Of a stretch of 50,872 bases of DNA, positions 23,371 through 31,759 are shown in pieces. Source of the DNA: Gammaproteobacteria bacterium. Its GTDB lineage: Bacteria; Pseudomonadota; Gammaproteobacteria; SZUA-229. Every line of letters starts with the position of its first letter. The stretch's first letter is position 1. The stretch lies in the NCBI GenBank assembly GCA_016744065.1, contig JADGFA010000030.1, forward strand, positions 1 through 50,872, read 5' to 3'. Under the pieces are notes generated by a model. That model was not told the origin of the DNA. It searched no databases and worked only from the letters and a program-made list of their open reading frames with translations. The position numbers and the translations under genes are program-made.

Positions 23371-24366
23371 TTACAAATAAGCATTCGGTATTTCAGAAAC
23401 AATATCATCTGCGCCACGATTGACTAACTCATCTTCAGATTGAGTAAATCGGCTTCCCTGGCGTGATGGCTTTCTGAATTTTTCTTCATCATCTACTGTA
23501 TAACTACCCAAGAACATCGTCTCAAGTAATTGTTTGTAGTCAATGGCACCTCGCGTTTCAAACCGTGAAACTTTAACGCCACCCATATCAGCCTGCTTAA
23601 ACAAACCCATGAGCTTAGTTAACGATCCTTGATGGACTTTTAATTCTTCTTTCAGTCTTTTCAATTCAGTTTCTTTCGATTTGATGATTTGGTATTGTGA
23701 GCGCCATACATCACTTGCGGCTTCCCAATGAAATTTATCAAGTGGTGTTTCGGGTATAAAATAATCTTTCTCCGGATCAATTTCCGGTGGCGTATTATTT
23801 TGTACCAAGTTCCAAAATGATTTAGCTTCATCAAGAATAAATTGAGCGTGCTGTTTTTCAAGAACAACCGGGAAATCCATAATCTCGCCTTTTTCAAGAC
23901 CAAATATTAATCGCCCTTCCGTTGATTCAGAAACAAGACATTGAGCAAATACTTGTGCTTCATACATTTTGTATGTATCACAAGACGTGCCCAGATCTTT
24001 AATCTCATTCCAAATACGCTCACTGGGTGCTTTAAATTCATAGGGCTTGTTATGTTGGTCTACACCATCAAAACTTGCTCTAAGAAAAGGCGACCGTTTA
24101 TTTTCCCCACAGACAGGTAACAGAAGTTCACCGTATTTTGCTTCAGCAATTTTACGGATGTCATCTTCTAGTTTATGTCCACGCTGTACATTCGGGTTTC
24201 TAGATAAATCAGGAGGATTAATCCGATTTGTCTTTTCTGCCCAGAGCATCCAGCGTGTTTTGTAAGGACTGAGACCCAAGATGATCGGAATATCCGATGC
24301 CGTAATACCTTGTTCTCGCCATGCCAGCCAGTCTTTTGAACCCTGGCTAAAATTGATAACATGCAT
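23371..24366 (-). CDS. exo: YqaJ-family recombination exonuclease
   Basis: A 331-residue exonuclease of the YqaJ/lambda-Exo fold. Motifs are SQGSKDWLAWREQGITASDI and ILGLSPYKT at the N-terminus, GHKLEDDIR near residue 75, RASFDGVDQ (catalytic Asp) and YEFKAPSE (ExK). A coiled-coil-like segment spans ~225-255. The ATG at 24366 has GAGGAA upstream, and that TGAGG can pair with CCTCA 5 nt further upstream. It would degrade one strand of a DNA end and load the RecT-type partner encoded just upstream. Confidence 0.88.
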   Translation of the reverse strand: MHVINFSQGSKDWLAWREQGITASDIPIILGLSPYKTRWMLWAEKTNRINPPDLSRNPNVQRGHKLEDDIRKIAEAKYGELLLPVCGENKRSPFLRASFDGVDQHNKPYEFKAPSERIWNEIKDLGTSCDTYKMYEAQVFAQCLVSESTEGRLIFGLEKGEIMDFPVVLEKQHAQFILDEAKSFWNLVQNNTPPEIDPEKDYFIPETPLDKFHWEAASDVWRSQYQIIKSKETELKRLKEELKVHQGSLTKLMGLFKQADMGGVKVSRFETRGAIDYKQLLETMFLGSYTVDDEEKFRKPSRQGSRFTQSEDELVNRGADDIVSEIPNAYL

Positions 24367-24440
24367 TTTAGATTCCTCAAAGTATGAGGGGATCGATCCC
24401 AAAGGGAATCGTATTTCCCTCGGGCTTAATGGTTATCGTT

Positions 24441-25406
24441 TTATGAAGCTTGCGCCTGACCTTCAATTATCATTCCACTACTCTCTGCTAATTCTTGTAA
24501 ATCAGATTCACGTTGCACAATGGCAAGATCAATTTGATTAAAAGCATATGACAGTTCACTCGGATCAGATAATCGTGATTGCGCTAACTCCTTACACGCC
24601 TCATATGCACCATTACTCTTGGCTCTGAAGATTAATTTATCAACAAATTCAATCGTAGATGATGACACTTGATCGCGTGTGGGTGGTGGAGGTAAGGTGC
24701 CAGGAGAAGAAGGTACATCTTGATTATTAACAAGCGTTATTCCCTCTCCATTTTCCTCATTAAGAATTTGAAGTGCAGCAGCAAATCGGGGTGTTGTTTT
24801 AGGCCACCATTTAGAGGCCCGTTTAACGACACTTTTGAGTTGCATTTGATCTTCCCAGTTTTTCCAGGGACCATTTGCCGCTGCCGAGGTCGCTTTAATT
24901 TTATCCATGTCCGCACGGGACATAGGTTCCACTAAAACACCTCCACCGGGTAATTCTGCAATGCAGTAACCACCACGCACTTCTCCTCTATTCGTTGAGA
25001 ATGGATCACAGGTATGATCCGGTTTTTCCGCAGGGCCCTTATAAACAAATTCATCATTGGTATACACCAATTCAGCTTTTGCCCATAAAATAGATCCTGT
25101 CTCTACCGCTAACGCAATGAGACCTCGATAACTAATATCAAGAATCACCTTACCTTTTCGGGGAACGAGATAGGCTAAACCCTGGCTAGGGTTTAAACTA
25201 AGCCCAATAGCCGCCACATTAAACATAGCCAACTTAAGAGACGTACTGTCTTCTTGTGCGGTTTTCCTTAATGTATCGTTGTTGAGACAGGCTTGTGTAG
25301 CAAAGACAGCTTCCGCTTTATAATCCAGCAATTTGAATTCATCAAATTTAGTACTGGTTGAGCGAATAGCGTCTTGCCATTTTACAGCGTGTGTTTCTTG
25401 ACTCAT
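24441..25406 (-). CDS. bet: RecT-family single-strand annealing protein
   Basis: A 321-residue RecT/Bet-type annealase. The core reads LSLNPSQGLAYLVPRKGKVI, then LDISYRGLIALAVETGSILW and MSRADMDKIKATSAAANGPW, ending with SVVKRASKWWPKT. These are classic RecT signatures. The start is ATG 25406 behind GGAG; the extension to 25448 lacks support. With the YqaJ exonuclease and SSB it forms a complete lambda-Red-like recombination set, as known on SXT/R391-type ICEs, where it promotes element hybrids. Confidence 0.93.
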   Translation of the reverse strand: MSQETHAVKWQDAIRSTSTKFDEFKLLDYKAEAVFATQACLNNDTLRKTAQEDSTSLKLAMFNVAAIGLSLNPSQGLAYLVPRKGKVILDISYRGLIALAVETGSILWAKAELVYTNDEFVYKGPAEKPDHTCDPFSTNRGEVRGGYCIAELPGGGVLVEPMSRADMDKIKATSAAANGPWKNWEDQMQLKSVVKRASKWWPKTTPRFAAALQILNEENGEGITLVNNQDVPSSPGTLPPPPTRDQVSSSTIEFVDKLIFRAKSNGAYEACKELAQSRLSDPSELSYAFNQIDLAIVQRESDLQELAESSGMIIEGQAQAS

Positions 25407-25462
25407 AATAAGTCTCCATGAAGTTAATAATCTGCGATACGGAATCACAGGAGGATTTAAGA

Positions 25463-25786
25463 ATGCAAACCAGTCACAATTACATTGTCGATCATGACGG
25501 TAATTTTCGGTTTACGAAAAATGGACTGAAAGAAGTTGCACCATTACTTGCAAAAGCAGGCATTAATACGCATTCAATCAAAACCTATGAGCAATACATA
25601 AAAGCAAGAAAGGCAGCTTCACCTTACTTCCTTGAATATTTGCAAGAACAAACCAATGAAAGACTTGCTGACAAACCAGATACACTGGAATGGAATGCAA
25701 TTCGTGCCATTGTGTTTGAGACCCCAGAAGAAGCGGAAGCTTTACTGGCTAAAGTGAAAAAGAAAAAACAGATATTTAGTCGTTAG
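25463..25786 (+). CDS. hypothetical protein on the opposite strand of the operon
   Basis: A 107-residue soluble, charged protein starting at ATG 25463 behind AGGAGG. It runs against the surrounding minus-strand genes, starting 56 nt from the RecT start and overlapping the convergent gene at 25776 by 11 nt. The sequence (YIVDHDGNFRFTKNGLKEVA) is not recognised. Its position makes it a candidate regulator of the recombination genes, but this is inference. Confidence 0.6.
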   Translation: MQTSHNYIVDHDGNFRFTKNGLKEVAPLLAKAGINTHSIKTYEQYIKARKAASPYFLEYLQEQTNERLADKPDTLEWNAIRAIVFETPEEAEALLAKVKKKKQIFSR

Positions 25787-25973
25787 TTTTGATCTCATTT
25801 CGGGCAGAGATTTCTTCCAAAACAAGTTTCTTTATCCAACGAAGCATATCGGCTTGATCTTTTGAGATTGGTAAATCGAGATATTCAATTACCGCATTCA
25901 GTTTTCTACGAAGATCTTCAATACTGGCATGTTCGGCCCAGCGATAGATTTCATGACGTTCAATTTCTCCCAT
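25776..25973 (-). CDS. hypothetical small helical protein
   Basis: A 65-residue helical protein starting MGEIERHEIYRWAEHASIED. The start at 25973 has GGAG 8 nt upstream. A 14-bp palindrome (half GGTGATA) lies at 26015-26028 just upstream. It overlaps the 3' end of the opposite-strand gene. No family is recognised. Confidence 0.5.
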   Translation of the reverse strand: MGEIERHEIYRWAEHASIEDLRRKLNAVIEYLDLPISKDQADMLRWIKKLVLEEISARNEIKTND

Positions 25974-26091
25974 AACAAACTCCAATGAGAATGATGGGCA
26001 CATACCACCGATAAGGTGATATATCACCCCATCGGGATTGAAATTAAGTTCTAATCGTTACAAATGTAAAATCAGAACATTAAGTTAAGAC

Positions 26092-26502
26092 TTAGATATT
26101 ATTAGGATCGAAGTCTTGTCCAGAAGCTTGCTGAATTCCATTAAACGAGCTTGAATCAGATTCATTACGTTTAAAGTATTTAGGTAGCTTCTGTAAGTGA
26201 TTAACAACAATCACCGTTCTACGTTTAGGTTGACCATTATCTTCCCAGGATTGGGCTTGAAGTTTGCCTTCAACAAGATAGAGGTCACCTTTTTTGACAT
26301 GTTTATCAACATATTCTGCAGTTTTATCGAAAGACACTAAACTGTGCCATTCCGTTTTCTCCACATACTGATCTGTTTTCTTATCCAGATAAGTTTCTGT
26401 TGTTGCCATAGAGTAATTCACTATGTGTTTACCCGTATTTGGATTCTTTTTGGAATCCGGTTGATCACCAATACGGCCAATCAATTCAACTTTATTACGC
26501 AT
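26092..26502 (-). CDS. ssb: single-stranded DNA-binding protein
   Basis: A 136-residue SSB with a complete OB fold: NKVELIGRIGDQPDSKKNPN, then NYSMATTETY, EKTEWHSLVSFDKTAEYVDK and VKKGDLYLVEGKLQAQSWED. The acidic tip ends DFDPNNI rather than the usual DDDIPF, so its contacts with host partners may be weaker or different. It lies near the 5' end of the minus-strand recombination block. It would coat single-stranded element DNA and support the RecT/YqaJ pair. Confidence 0.93.
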   Translation of the reverse strand: MRNKVELIGRIGDQPDSKKNPNTGKHIVNYSMATTETYLDKKTDQYVEKTEWHSLVSFDKTAEYVDKHVKKGDLYLVEGKLQAQSWEDNGQPKRRTVIVVNHLQKLPKYFKRNESDSSSFNGIQQASGQDFDPNNI

Positions 26503-26513
26503 AGATATTCTCC

Positions 26514-26810
26514 TTAAGAGAGTTGATGAGAAAGAGTCACTGGTTTAGTTAACTCGATGGATTGAAATTTAGATTCAAGCTGAGCTTGAGTCATATAGAT
26601 GGTTCGTAGTTCTGGCCTTTTATTTTTAAACATTGAAGGCATGCCTAACAATGCAAGATAAAATCCTTTGAGTAGAAGAAACGTGGATCGAACAATGAAG
26701 TAAATAATACGTTCTTCATTTTTTTCCAGCATCCCCATTACGGAACCAGCAATACCACAACCGACAAATAATGTGGCGAAAGCAAAAAGAGCTAAAATTA
26801 TTTCAGACAT
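26514..26810 (-). CDS. small membrane protein
   Basis: A 98-residue protein with a hydrophobic N-terminal helix (~3-24) and a second hydrophobic region (~36-58), then a basic soluble tail. It begins inside the stop of the 35-residue peptide gene (8-nt overlap) and ends 11 nt before the SSB start, so all three are one transcript. The family is not recognised. Confidence 0.55.
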   Translation of the reverse strand: MSEIILALFAFATLFVGCGIAGSVMGMLEKNEERIIYFIVRSTFLLLKGFYLALLGMPSMFKNKRPELRTIYMTQAQLESKFQSIELTKPVTLSHQLS

Positions 26811-26910
26811 TTTTTACTCCCACTAAACGATATGGTTTTTTAACCAATTCGCACATAACTACAACACCTAGAAAAGCTAACCCTGTTAAATATATGATTG
26901 ATATTGACAT
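26803..26910 (-). CDS. 35-residue membrane peptide
   Basis: A short frame with an excellent ribosome binding site (GGAGG, 7 nt before ATG 26910). It encodes one transmembrane helix (SIIYLTGLAFLGVVVMCELV) followed by a basic tail (KKPYRLVGVKN). Its stop overlaps the next gene's start by 8 nt. Spacing and coupling argue that it is real. Confidence 0.6.
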   Translation of the reverse strand: MSISIIYLTGLAFLGVVVMCELVKKPYRLVGVKNV

Positions 26911-26920
26911 GGTTAGCCTC

Positions 26921-27148
26921 CTAAGCCGCTACTGTCGTGATTTCAAAACCAAAGTCTGTTGAGTACACAGTTTCAATGATTTCGTTTTTACGCATTTTTT
27001 TTGAAAAGTCAGAAAGGACCTCTAAACCTAACATTGTTCGCACAACTGTTTGATTTACAGCACCATTGCATGATTTTGCATCTGCTTGATTCACAGCGCG
27101 ACTAACATCTGTTTCCCCAAAAGGAAAACAATCATTAAAAGTATCCAT
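26921..27148 (-). CDS. small hypothetical protein, paralogue B
   Basis: A 75-residue protein. I choose ATG 27148, with AGGAGAT upstream. Its C-terminal ~25 residues (KKMRKNEIIETVYSTDFGFE) match the paralogue at 22931-23185. It is the first gene of the minus-strand block, 10 nt before the 35-residue peptide, so it probably lies next to the main promoter. The role is unknown. Confidence 0.6.
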   Translation of the reverse strand: MDTFNDCFPFGETDVSRAVNQADAKSCNGAVNQTVVRTMLGLEVLSDFSKKMRKNEIIETVYSTDFGFEITTVAA

Positions 27149-27624
27149 ACGGATCTCCTTTAGTAGTTGAGAAAGAGTCAAAGCTCCGTAGAGCTCATAC
27201 CATTTTCATGACTCGGGATGGTATTTTTCATGGTTGCTACAAGAACAACACTAGAAACAGGAGATTCGTATATGGGTTTTTATATGACCACTCAAATTTT
27301 GGACATAAAAAAACACACATAAAATAGTGAATATTTTAATCGGCGTTAATTAACGAAAAATGCACAGAAAGCGATGATAAAGACGAAATATTTTCGTAGA
27401 GTTATTTTGGATATAGAGAGAATGAAGAAGTAATTCTTCGAAATAAATATGTGTGCTGAAATCAATATTCAAACACGGACATTTATTATAGTAAGAAACG
27501 ATTGTGATAAATGCAAGAATTATTAAACCGTTAAACTGAATTGATGGCTTATTTATTGTGATTACAAACGATTAAGGCATAGTAAAACCTGTTATTTACA
27601 TTATTTAATGCAGATTTATATTAT
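27149..27624. other. divergent promoter region
   Basis: These 476 nt hold no gene. They separate the minus-strand recombination block from the plus-strand spermidine-synthase-like gene, so they should hold promoters in both directions. An inverted repeat ATACCAT/ATGGTAT lies near 27198-27225. The rest is AT-rich. A transfer origin here is possible but unsupported. Confidence 0.4.
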
Positions 27625-29058
27625 ATGTTCAGCGTAGACACAAAAAGTAGATGGATTTTAATACTCGAAGGTATTGCAAGCGCATCAGTACAGTTTTTAG
27701 TGTTAAGACAAACCGTGCCTTTTGTAGGAAGCTCCGTATTGACGGCATCCATTATCATCACTATATTTCTAGCCGCACTTGCCTTCGGATATCAATATGG
27801 TGGAAAGGTACTTATAGATTATAAAAAACAACTTACGCGCAATTTATACATCAGCACAGCTCTATTAGGCATTGGTATCTCTTACCCCGTTGTGAGTTTT
27901 ATTTTTGATACGCTTAACTTATTAACATCAAATATTTCAATTATTAATAATCCTCTTGTACATTTAGCCATCTATTCATCCATCATTATGGCGCCTCTAA
28001 TATTTTTCCTCGCTCAGACTGTCCCTTTGATGATTAATAACAGCCACTCAGAACGAGCGGCTGAAGCGGCAGGTAATACAACTGCTTTGTCCACCTGGGG
28101 AAATGTAATAGGGGGTTTATTATCAACACTGATATTCATGTATTATTTAGGTGTTGGATGGACCATTTTTATAAACTGCCTCATTTTAGGCGGTTGTATA
28201 CTCTATATTAATTATTCTGATAATGACTTCCCCATTAAACATACTATGCAATTTACATTATTGGCCTGTCTTTGTTTTAAACTGAATGTCATACATGAAA
28301 ACCAGAATTTCTCTACTACTACACCCTACGCCAATTATGTAATCACCCATAATGACTCATTAAAGGGCAAACAACTTGTTATCAACCGTTCTAACGCAAG
28401 TTTTATCGATGATACCAATCGTAGTGGTTGGCCCTATATTGAAATCATCAAAAGCCATTTAAGTAATAAGAAATATGCGAACGCCAATATATTAATTTTG
28501 GGTGCAGGTGGTTTTTCACTCATCGCTGATAAAAAGCCCATCAAGAATATTACATATGTAGATATTGATCCTGATATAAAAGAAATTGCTGAAACTTACT
28601 TTCTTGATTCAAATATCAATGGTGACTTCGTTGCACAAGATGCACGGGCTTATTTATTAAGAACAGATAGAAAATGGGATGTAATTATAGTTGATGTCTA
28701 TAGCAATTTAGCAGTGATTCCATGGCATTTAACAACATCCGAGTTTTATCAATTACTCAATAATCATCTCACCAACAAAGGTTTAGCGGTATTAAATGTA
28801 GCCGCCAACCCTTATTTAGAAGATGACTTTTCAATGAATTTGGATCAGACAATACGATCTGTTTTACAACGCTGTGTTACAGATATAACCGCTTACCAGG
28901 ATAATAAACAAAGTTTGGTTTATCTATGTCGCCGTAACAATGGAAATATGAAATCATGGGTTTATCGCGATGATAATACAAGAGCGACAATTGATAGTTA
29001 TATTGCATCTATTAACACAGAAGAACTAAACCATGAAAAGCCGTCAACAAAAGAGTAA
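27625..29058 (+). CDS. membrane-anchored spermidine-synthase-like protein
   Basis: A 477-residue protein. The N-terminal ~210 residues form about six to seven membrane helices. The C-terminal half is a spermidine-synthase/methyltransferase-type Rossmann domain: ANILILGAGGFSLIADKK (nucleotide loop), NITYVDIDPDIKEIAETYFL, VAQDARAYLL and WDVIIVDVYSNLAVIPWHLT. Such fusions are annotated as spermidine synthase, but substrates are rarely proven. Its 3' end overlaps the next gene by 26 nt, tying it to two small nuclease-like genes. It may modify a polyamine or another small amine. Confidence 0.8.
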   Translation: MFSVDTKSRWILILEGIASASVQFLVLRQTVPFVGSSVLTASIIITIFLAALAFGYQYGGKVLIDYKKQLTRNLYISTALLGIGISYPVVSFIFDTLNLLTSNISIINNPLVHLAIYSSIIMAPLIFFLAQTVPLMINNSHSERAAEAAGNTTALSTWGNVIGGLLSTLIFMYYLGVGWTIFINCLILGGCILYINYSDNDFPIKHTMQFTLLACLCFKLNVIHENQNFSTTTPYANYVITHNDSLKGKQLVINRSNASFIDDTNRSGWPYIEIIKSHLSNKKYANANILILGAGGFSLIADKKPIKNITYVDIDPDIKEIAETYFLDSNINGDFVAQDARAYLLRTDRKWDVIIVDVYSNLAVIPWHLTTSEFYQLLNNHLTNKGLAVLNVAANPYLEDDFSMNLDQTIRSVLQRCVTDITAYQDNKQSLVYLCRRNNGNMKSWVYRDDNTRATIDSYIASINTEELNHEKPSTKE

Positions 29059-29446
29059 CTGGGTATCGGCCAGTGATGTAGGCCGAGCTGCCTTTTGTCC
29101 TCATTATCTGGTGCTTAAATATCGTAATTGCACTGTGTCTCATAAGGCCAAGCATGCCCGACATATTGGAAATATGGGTCACTCTCAATTTAGCAAACTT
29201 GCCAATCAAGATAAACGCTGCTTTATTGCATCACATGTCTATGGCATAGATGATCCTAGAACCAATTACTTACGATTATGGCGCGATCGTGTATTACTTA
29301 AAACCATATACGGACAATTATTTATTACTACATACTATTTTATTTCGCCTTATCTTGTCTTGATATGTAAGAAACATACTGTACTAAATCGATTTATGTT
29401 ATCTCTCGTAAACACGGTAATAAAAATAGTTAAAGCTAGAGAATAA
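29033..29446 (+). CDS. Cas4-like N-terminal motif plus CFI-box protein
   Basis: A 137-residue protein of two parts. Residues ~10-50 (SASDVGRAAFCPHYLVLKYR, with GNMGHSQFSK after) resemble the N-terminal Cys segment of Cas4/PD-(D/E)XK nucleases. Residues ~61-110 (CFIASHVYGIDDPRTNYLRL, then WRDRVLL and YYFISP) match the CFI-box C-terminal domain seen on many bacterial proteins. No catalytic D/ExK is present here; it is found in the next gene, 4 nt downstream. It overlaps the spermidine-synthase-like gene by 26 nt. Confidence 0.6.
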   Translation: MKSRQQKSNWVSASDVGRAAFCPHYLVLKYRNCTVSHKAKHARHIGNMGHSQFSKLANQDKRCFIASHVYGIDDPRTNYLRLWRDRVLLKTIYGQLFITTYYFISPYLVLICKKHTVLNRFMLSLVNTVIKIVKARE

Positions 29447-29450
29447 CACA

Positions 29451-29945
29451 ATGGATAACATATATGTCATTGCTGGACTCATATTACTCACCATTATATA
29501 TAAAATTATTACCTGGAATAAGCGTAATAGAACTAACTCATTAGATATTGATGGCACGCTCATATGGATTGATAATGGACAACAAACTAAACCTTTTTTT
29601 AACCAAAAATATAAAATTATGGGTAAACCTGATCTTTTATATAAAATGAATAAAGGCGGTATATTAGCTGTTGAATATAAACATCGATTTAAAAATATAT
29701 ACAATAGCGATATCGTACAAGCACAATGTGCCGCACTTGCTGCCAGAGGCGATAACTATTCCGTTAATGCGATACTAGTTAAAACTAAGAATACCGAAAA
29801 ATATATCGAGTTACCTAGTATTGACAATGAACTATACGGAATTATTCAGAAATATATTCTTTCTGCTCGGAAAGCCAAACATGGAAATAATCTATCGGCT
29901 AGTCCTTGCAATTATAAATTGCAAGAATTGTGCATATATAAATAG
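29451..29945 (+). CDS. PD-(D/E)XK (Cas4-like) nuclease
   Basis: A 164-residue protein with an N-terminal membrane helix (YVIAGLILLTIIYKIIT) and a PD-(D/E)XK core. GKPDLLYKMNKGGILAVEYK gives Asp and E-x-K, followed by the QAQCAALAARGD helix typical of Cas4/RecB nucleases. The tail has two Cys (SPCNYKLQELCIYK), fewer than a full Fe-S cluster needs. It is probably a membrane-tethered nuclease that works with the adjacent Cas4-like fragment. No CRISPR array is present. Confidence 0.65.
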   Translation: MDNIYVIAGLILLTIIYKIITWNKRNRTNSLDIDGTLIWIDNGQQTKPFFNQKYKIMGKPDLLYKMNKGGILAVEYKHRFKNIYNSDIVQAQCAALAARGDNYSVNAILVKTKNTEKYIELPSIDNELYGIIQKYILSARKAKHGNNLSASPCNYKLQELCIYK

Positions 29946-29996
29946 CTGCACCTACAACTCTACCAACTTATAAAATATTTACTTCAATTAAAAAAG

Positions 29997-30905
29997 CTAT
30001 TTTGCAAGCTGATTTACCTTCTCTTTGCATTTTGGACAATATAATTCACTACCCAATTCATTCAGCTCATTTTGTTTAATGTTAAATTGATGTGAACAGG
30101 TATCACATATAAAAAAACGTGTCGCATACTCATGAGGTGATACTTCTCGAGTAGGATTTTTAAAACTGTACTTTATTTGTTCATATCGCCTGGCATGATA
30201 TTGCGCTATCTTCTTTTGTTTACGTATAGATTCTTTAACATCAAATTCATCTTTTTTATTTTCTTTTGAAATAATGCCTTTTAATTTTTGTTTTAAGGAT
30301 TGCTTTATTTTTGGTACACGCGGATGTGAAAGCCAATATTTATTAGTAATTGAGTCTAATATATTTTCTTTAAGTATTTCTGTATCTGCCTGATAACCCA
30401 ATTCTGTTAAATTAATTTCAATAGCTGCCCAGGCTTGATTTCGTATATAACGTTTCTTATTCTGGCCAGAGGCATGAGTAACCATAATTTCTATGATCAA
30501 CGGGTATTTATTTTTATAGCCGACAATATCTGCACGAATATTACCCAGTGTCACCTCTTCCTTTACTTCATCAAAACTAATCCACTGTGACTCACACACC
30601 CACTCAGTTTTGGTATATTCAATTCCTCGCTCAGTTTTATCTTTAACTGTGATTTGTAACCCAGGTAGCTTTAAATGTTTTTCGTTCATAAGAATCTGTT
30701 TTGCCATCTTATGAATCGATGTTTCATAAGAATTTTGACAAACTGCGCCCGGTTTATGCGCAAAATGATGAACATTAATCTTACCTTTTCTAGCAATCAA
30801 AGATGATAAACAATGTGCGCACTGGCAACCACAAGCCAAGCCTTTATCAACCTGATGGATGTCGACCATTATTCCGTCTTTTACCCCAAAAGGTATTTGT
30901 GTCAT
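29997..30905 (-). CDS. CoiA-like competence/nuclease protein
   Basis: A ~302-residue protein. The N-terminus has the CoiA-type zinc motif CGCQCAHCLSSLIARKGKIN, followed by VHHFAHKPGAVC. A nuclease-like core follows with GNIRADIVGYKNKYPLIIEI, giving D and E. The C-terminus carries a second zinc ribbon, FICDTCSHQF and YCPKCKEKV. CoiA-like proteins process incoming DNA in competent bacteria, and homologues occur on conjugative elements. I take the second Met (30905) as start. It converges on the nuclease-like gene at 29945. Confidence 0.72.
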   Translation of the reverse strand: MTQIPFGVKDGIMVDIHQVDKGLACGCQCAHCLSSLIARKGKINVHHFAHKPGAVCQNSYETSIHKMAKQILMNEKHLKLPGLQITVKDKTERGIEYTKTEWVCESQWISFDEVKEEVTLGNIRADIVGYKNKYPLIIEIMVTHASGQNKKRYIRNQAWAAIEINLTELGYQADTEILKENILDSITNKYWLSHPRVPKIKQSLKQKLKGIISKENKKDEFDVKESIRKQKKIAQYHARRYEQIKYSFKNPTREVSPHEYATRFFICDTCSHQFNIKQNELNELGSELYCPKCKEKVNQLAK

Positions 30906-31061
30906 TAAGAACTCTTTCAATCAATAAAAATTATCTTTAACTTTTTTAACACAACCTTTTCAATATTGTAATAAAAAGTTAGCTCTCAAACTCAGTAGTA
31001 ACTTTACGATTAATACTATCTATTAGCATTATGCTCTAGCATCATATGTCATTAATATCCG

Positions 31062-31117
31062 CTTATCCGTATATATTTACATTATACGGATAAGTGTATA
31101 TTATATTTTTATACACT
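31062..31117 (+). promoter_or_regulatory. paired operators of the orphan HipB-like gene
   Basis: An 11-bp perfect inverted repeat, CTTATCCGTAT (31062-31072) with ATACGGATAAG (31084-31094), is followed by AGTGTATA (31093-31100) with TATACACT (31110-31117). The TATCC/GGATA half-sites recall HipB operators of E. coli, but the spacing differs (19 instead of 8). Autoregulation by the gene at 31137 is inferred. Confidence 0.6.
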
Positions 31118-31136
31118 TAAACGTATAGAGATATCT

Positions 31137-31382
31137 ATGACACCTATTACATCACCCTCATCACTTGGAAATGTACTCCAACATTACCGTAAATCACTGA
31201 GCCTCACACAGAATAGTGTTTCTCAACAACACTATATTCGTCAAGCAAGCATATCAAGTTTAGAGAATGGCTCACCAGGAATGAGTATTGATACGTTATT
31301 CAGGTTAATGACTGCACTCGGCCTAGAGATGCAACTGGTTCCAAGAAAAGACTCTCAAAATGATAAAGCAGCTTGGGAATGA
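31137..31382 (+). CDS. HipB-like XRE-family regulator (no HipA partner)
   Basis: An 81-residue Cro/CI-type helix-turn-helix protein like HipB: SSLGNVLQHYRKSLSLTQNS, then IRQASISSLENGSPGMSIDT and MTALGLEMQLVPR. In intact hip operons the kinase gene follows at once, but here the next ~375 nt hold no hipA. This therefore looks like an orphan antitoxin left after loss of its toxin. It lies under a strong palindromic operator. Confidence 0.8.
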   Translation: MTPITSPSSLGNVLQHYRKSLSLTQNSVSQQHYIRQASISSLENGSPGMSIDTLFRLMTALGLEMQLVPRKDSQNDKAAWE

Positions 31383-31759
31383 GCTTACTCTTTATACATG
31401 AATGAATCAGAAGTCATTGAATATCTACAAAGTCACTCCGATCAGATAGCATAGAAATGGATAGTTATACTTTATATTCCAAACTAATAAATTCGAAAAC
31501 TGGTTATTAAAGGCGAAAACTAGTTGAAAGATGCTCTTTGATCTCGTTCAAGTGTAAGCGTATATTTGATATTATTAATATTCCGTTAACCCCACAGAAC
31601 GGACGTTGGTGAAACTTATGGTAATATGCCCGATACGGCTTTATTGGACATTTAAAATTTCGATTAGAAGTCTCCAAGATTCATGCATTCGTGATATTTT
31701 GGTGAGGTTAAATAGGGTTCGTATTTGCTGATTTCAATAATTTTAAATGGATATACACT
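31383..31759. other. gene-free stretch after orphan HipB
   Basis: Only a short frame is visible, 31398-31454 (18 residues, MNESEVIEYLQSHSDQIA, ending TAG), with no support for translation. No HipA remnant could be recognised. Otherwise nothing is seen. Confidence 0.35.

Noticed and set aside
27625..29945. CRISPR-Cas locus because of the Cas4-like genes
   Set aside because: No repeat-spacer array or other cas gene is seen anywhere in the window.
31398..31454. 18-residue frame after the orphan HipB as a HipA remnant
   Set aside because: It shows no resemblance to the HipA N-terminus and has no ribosome binding site.
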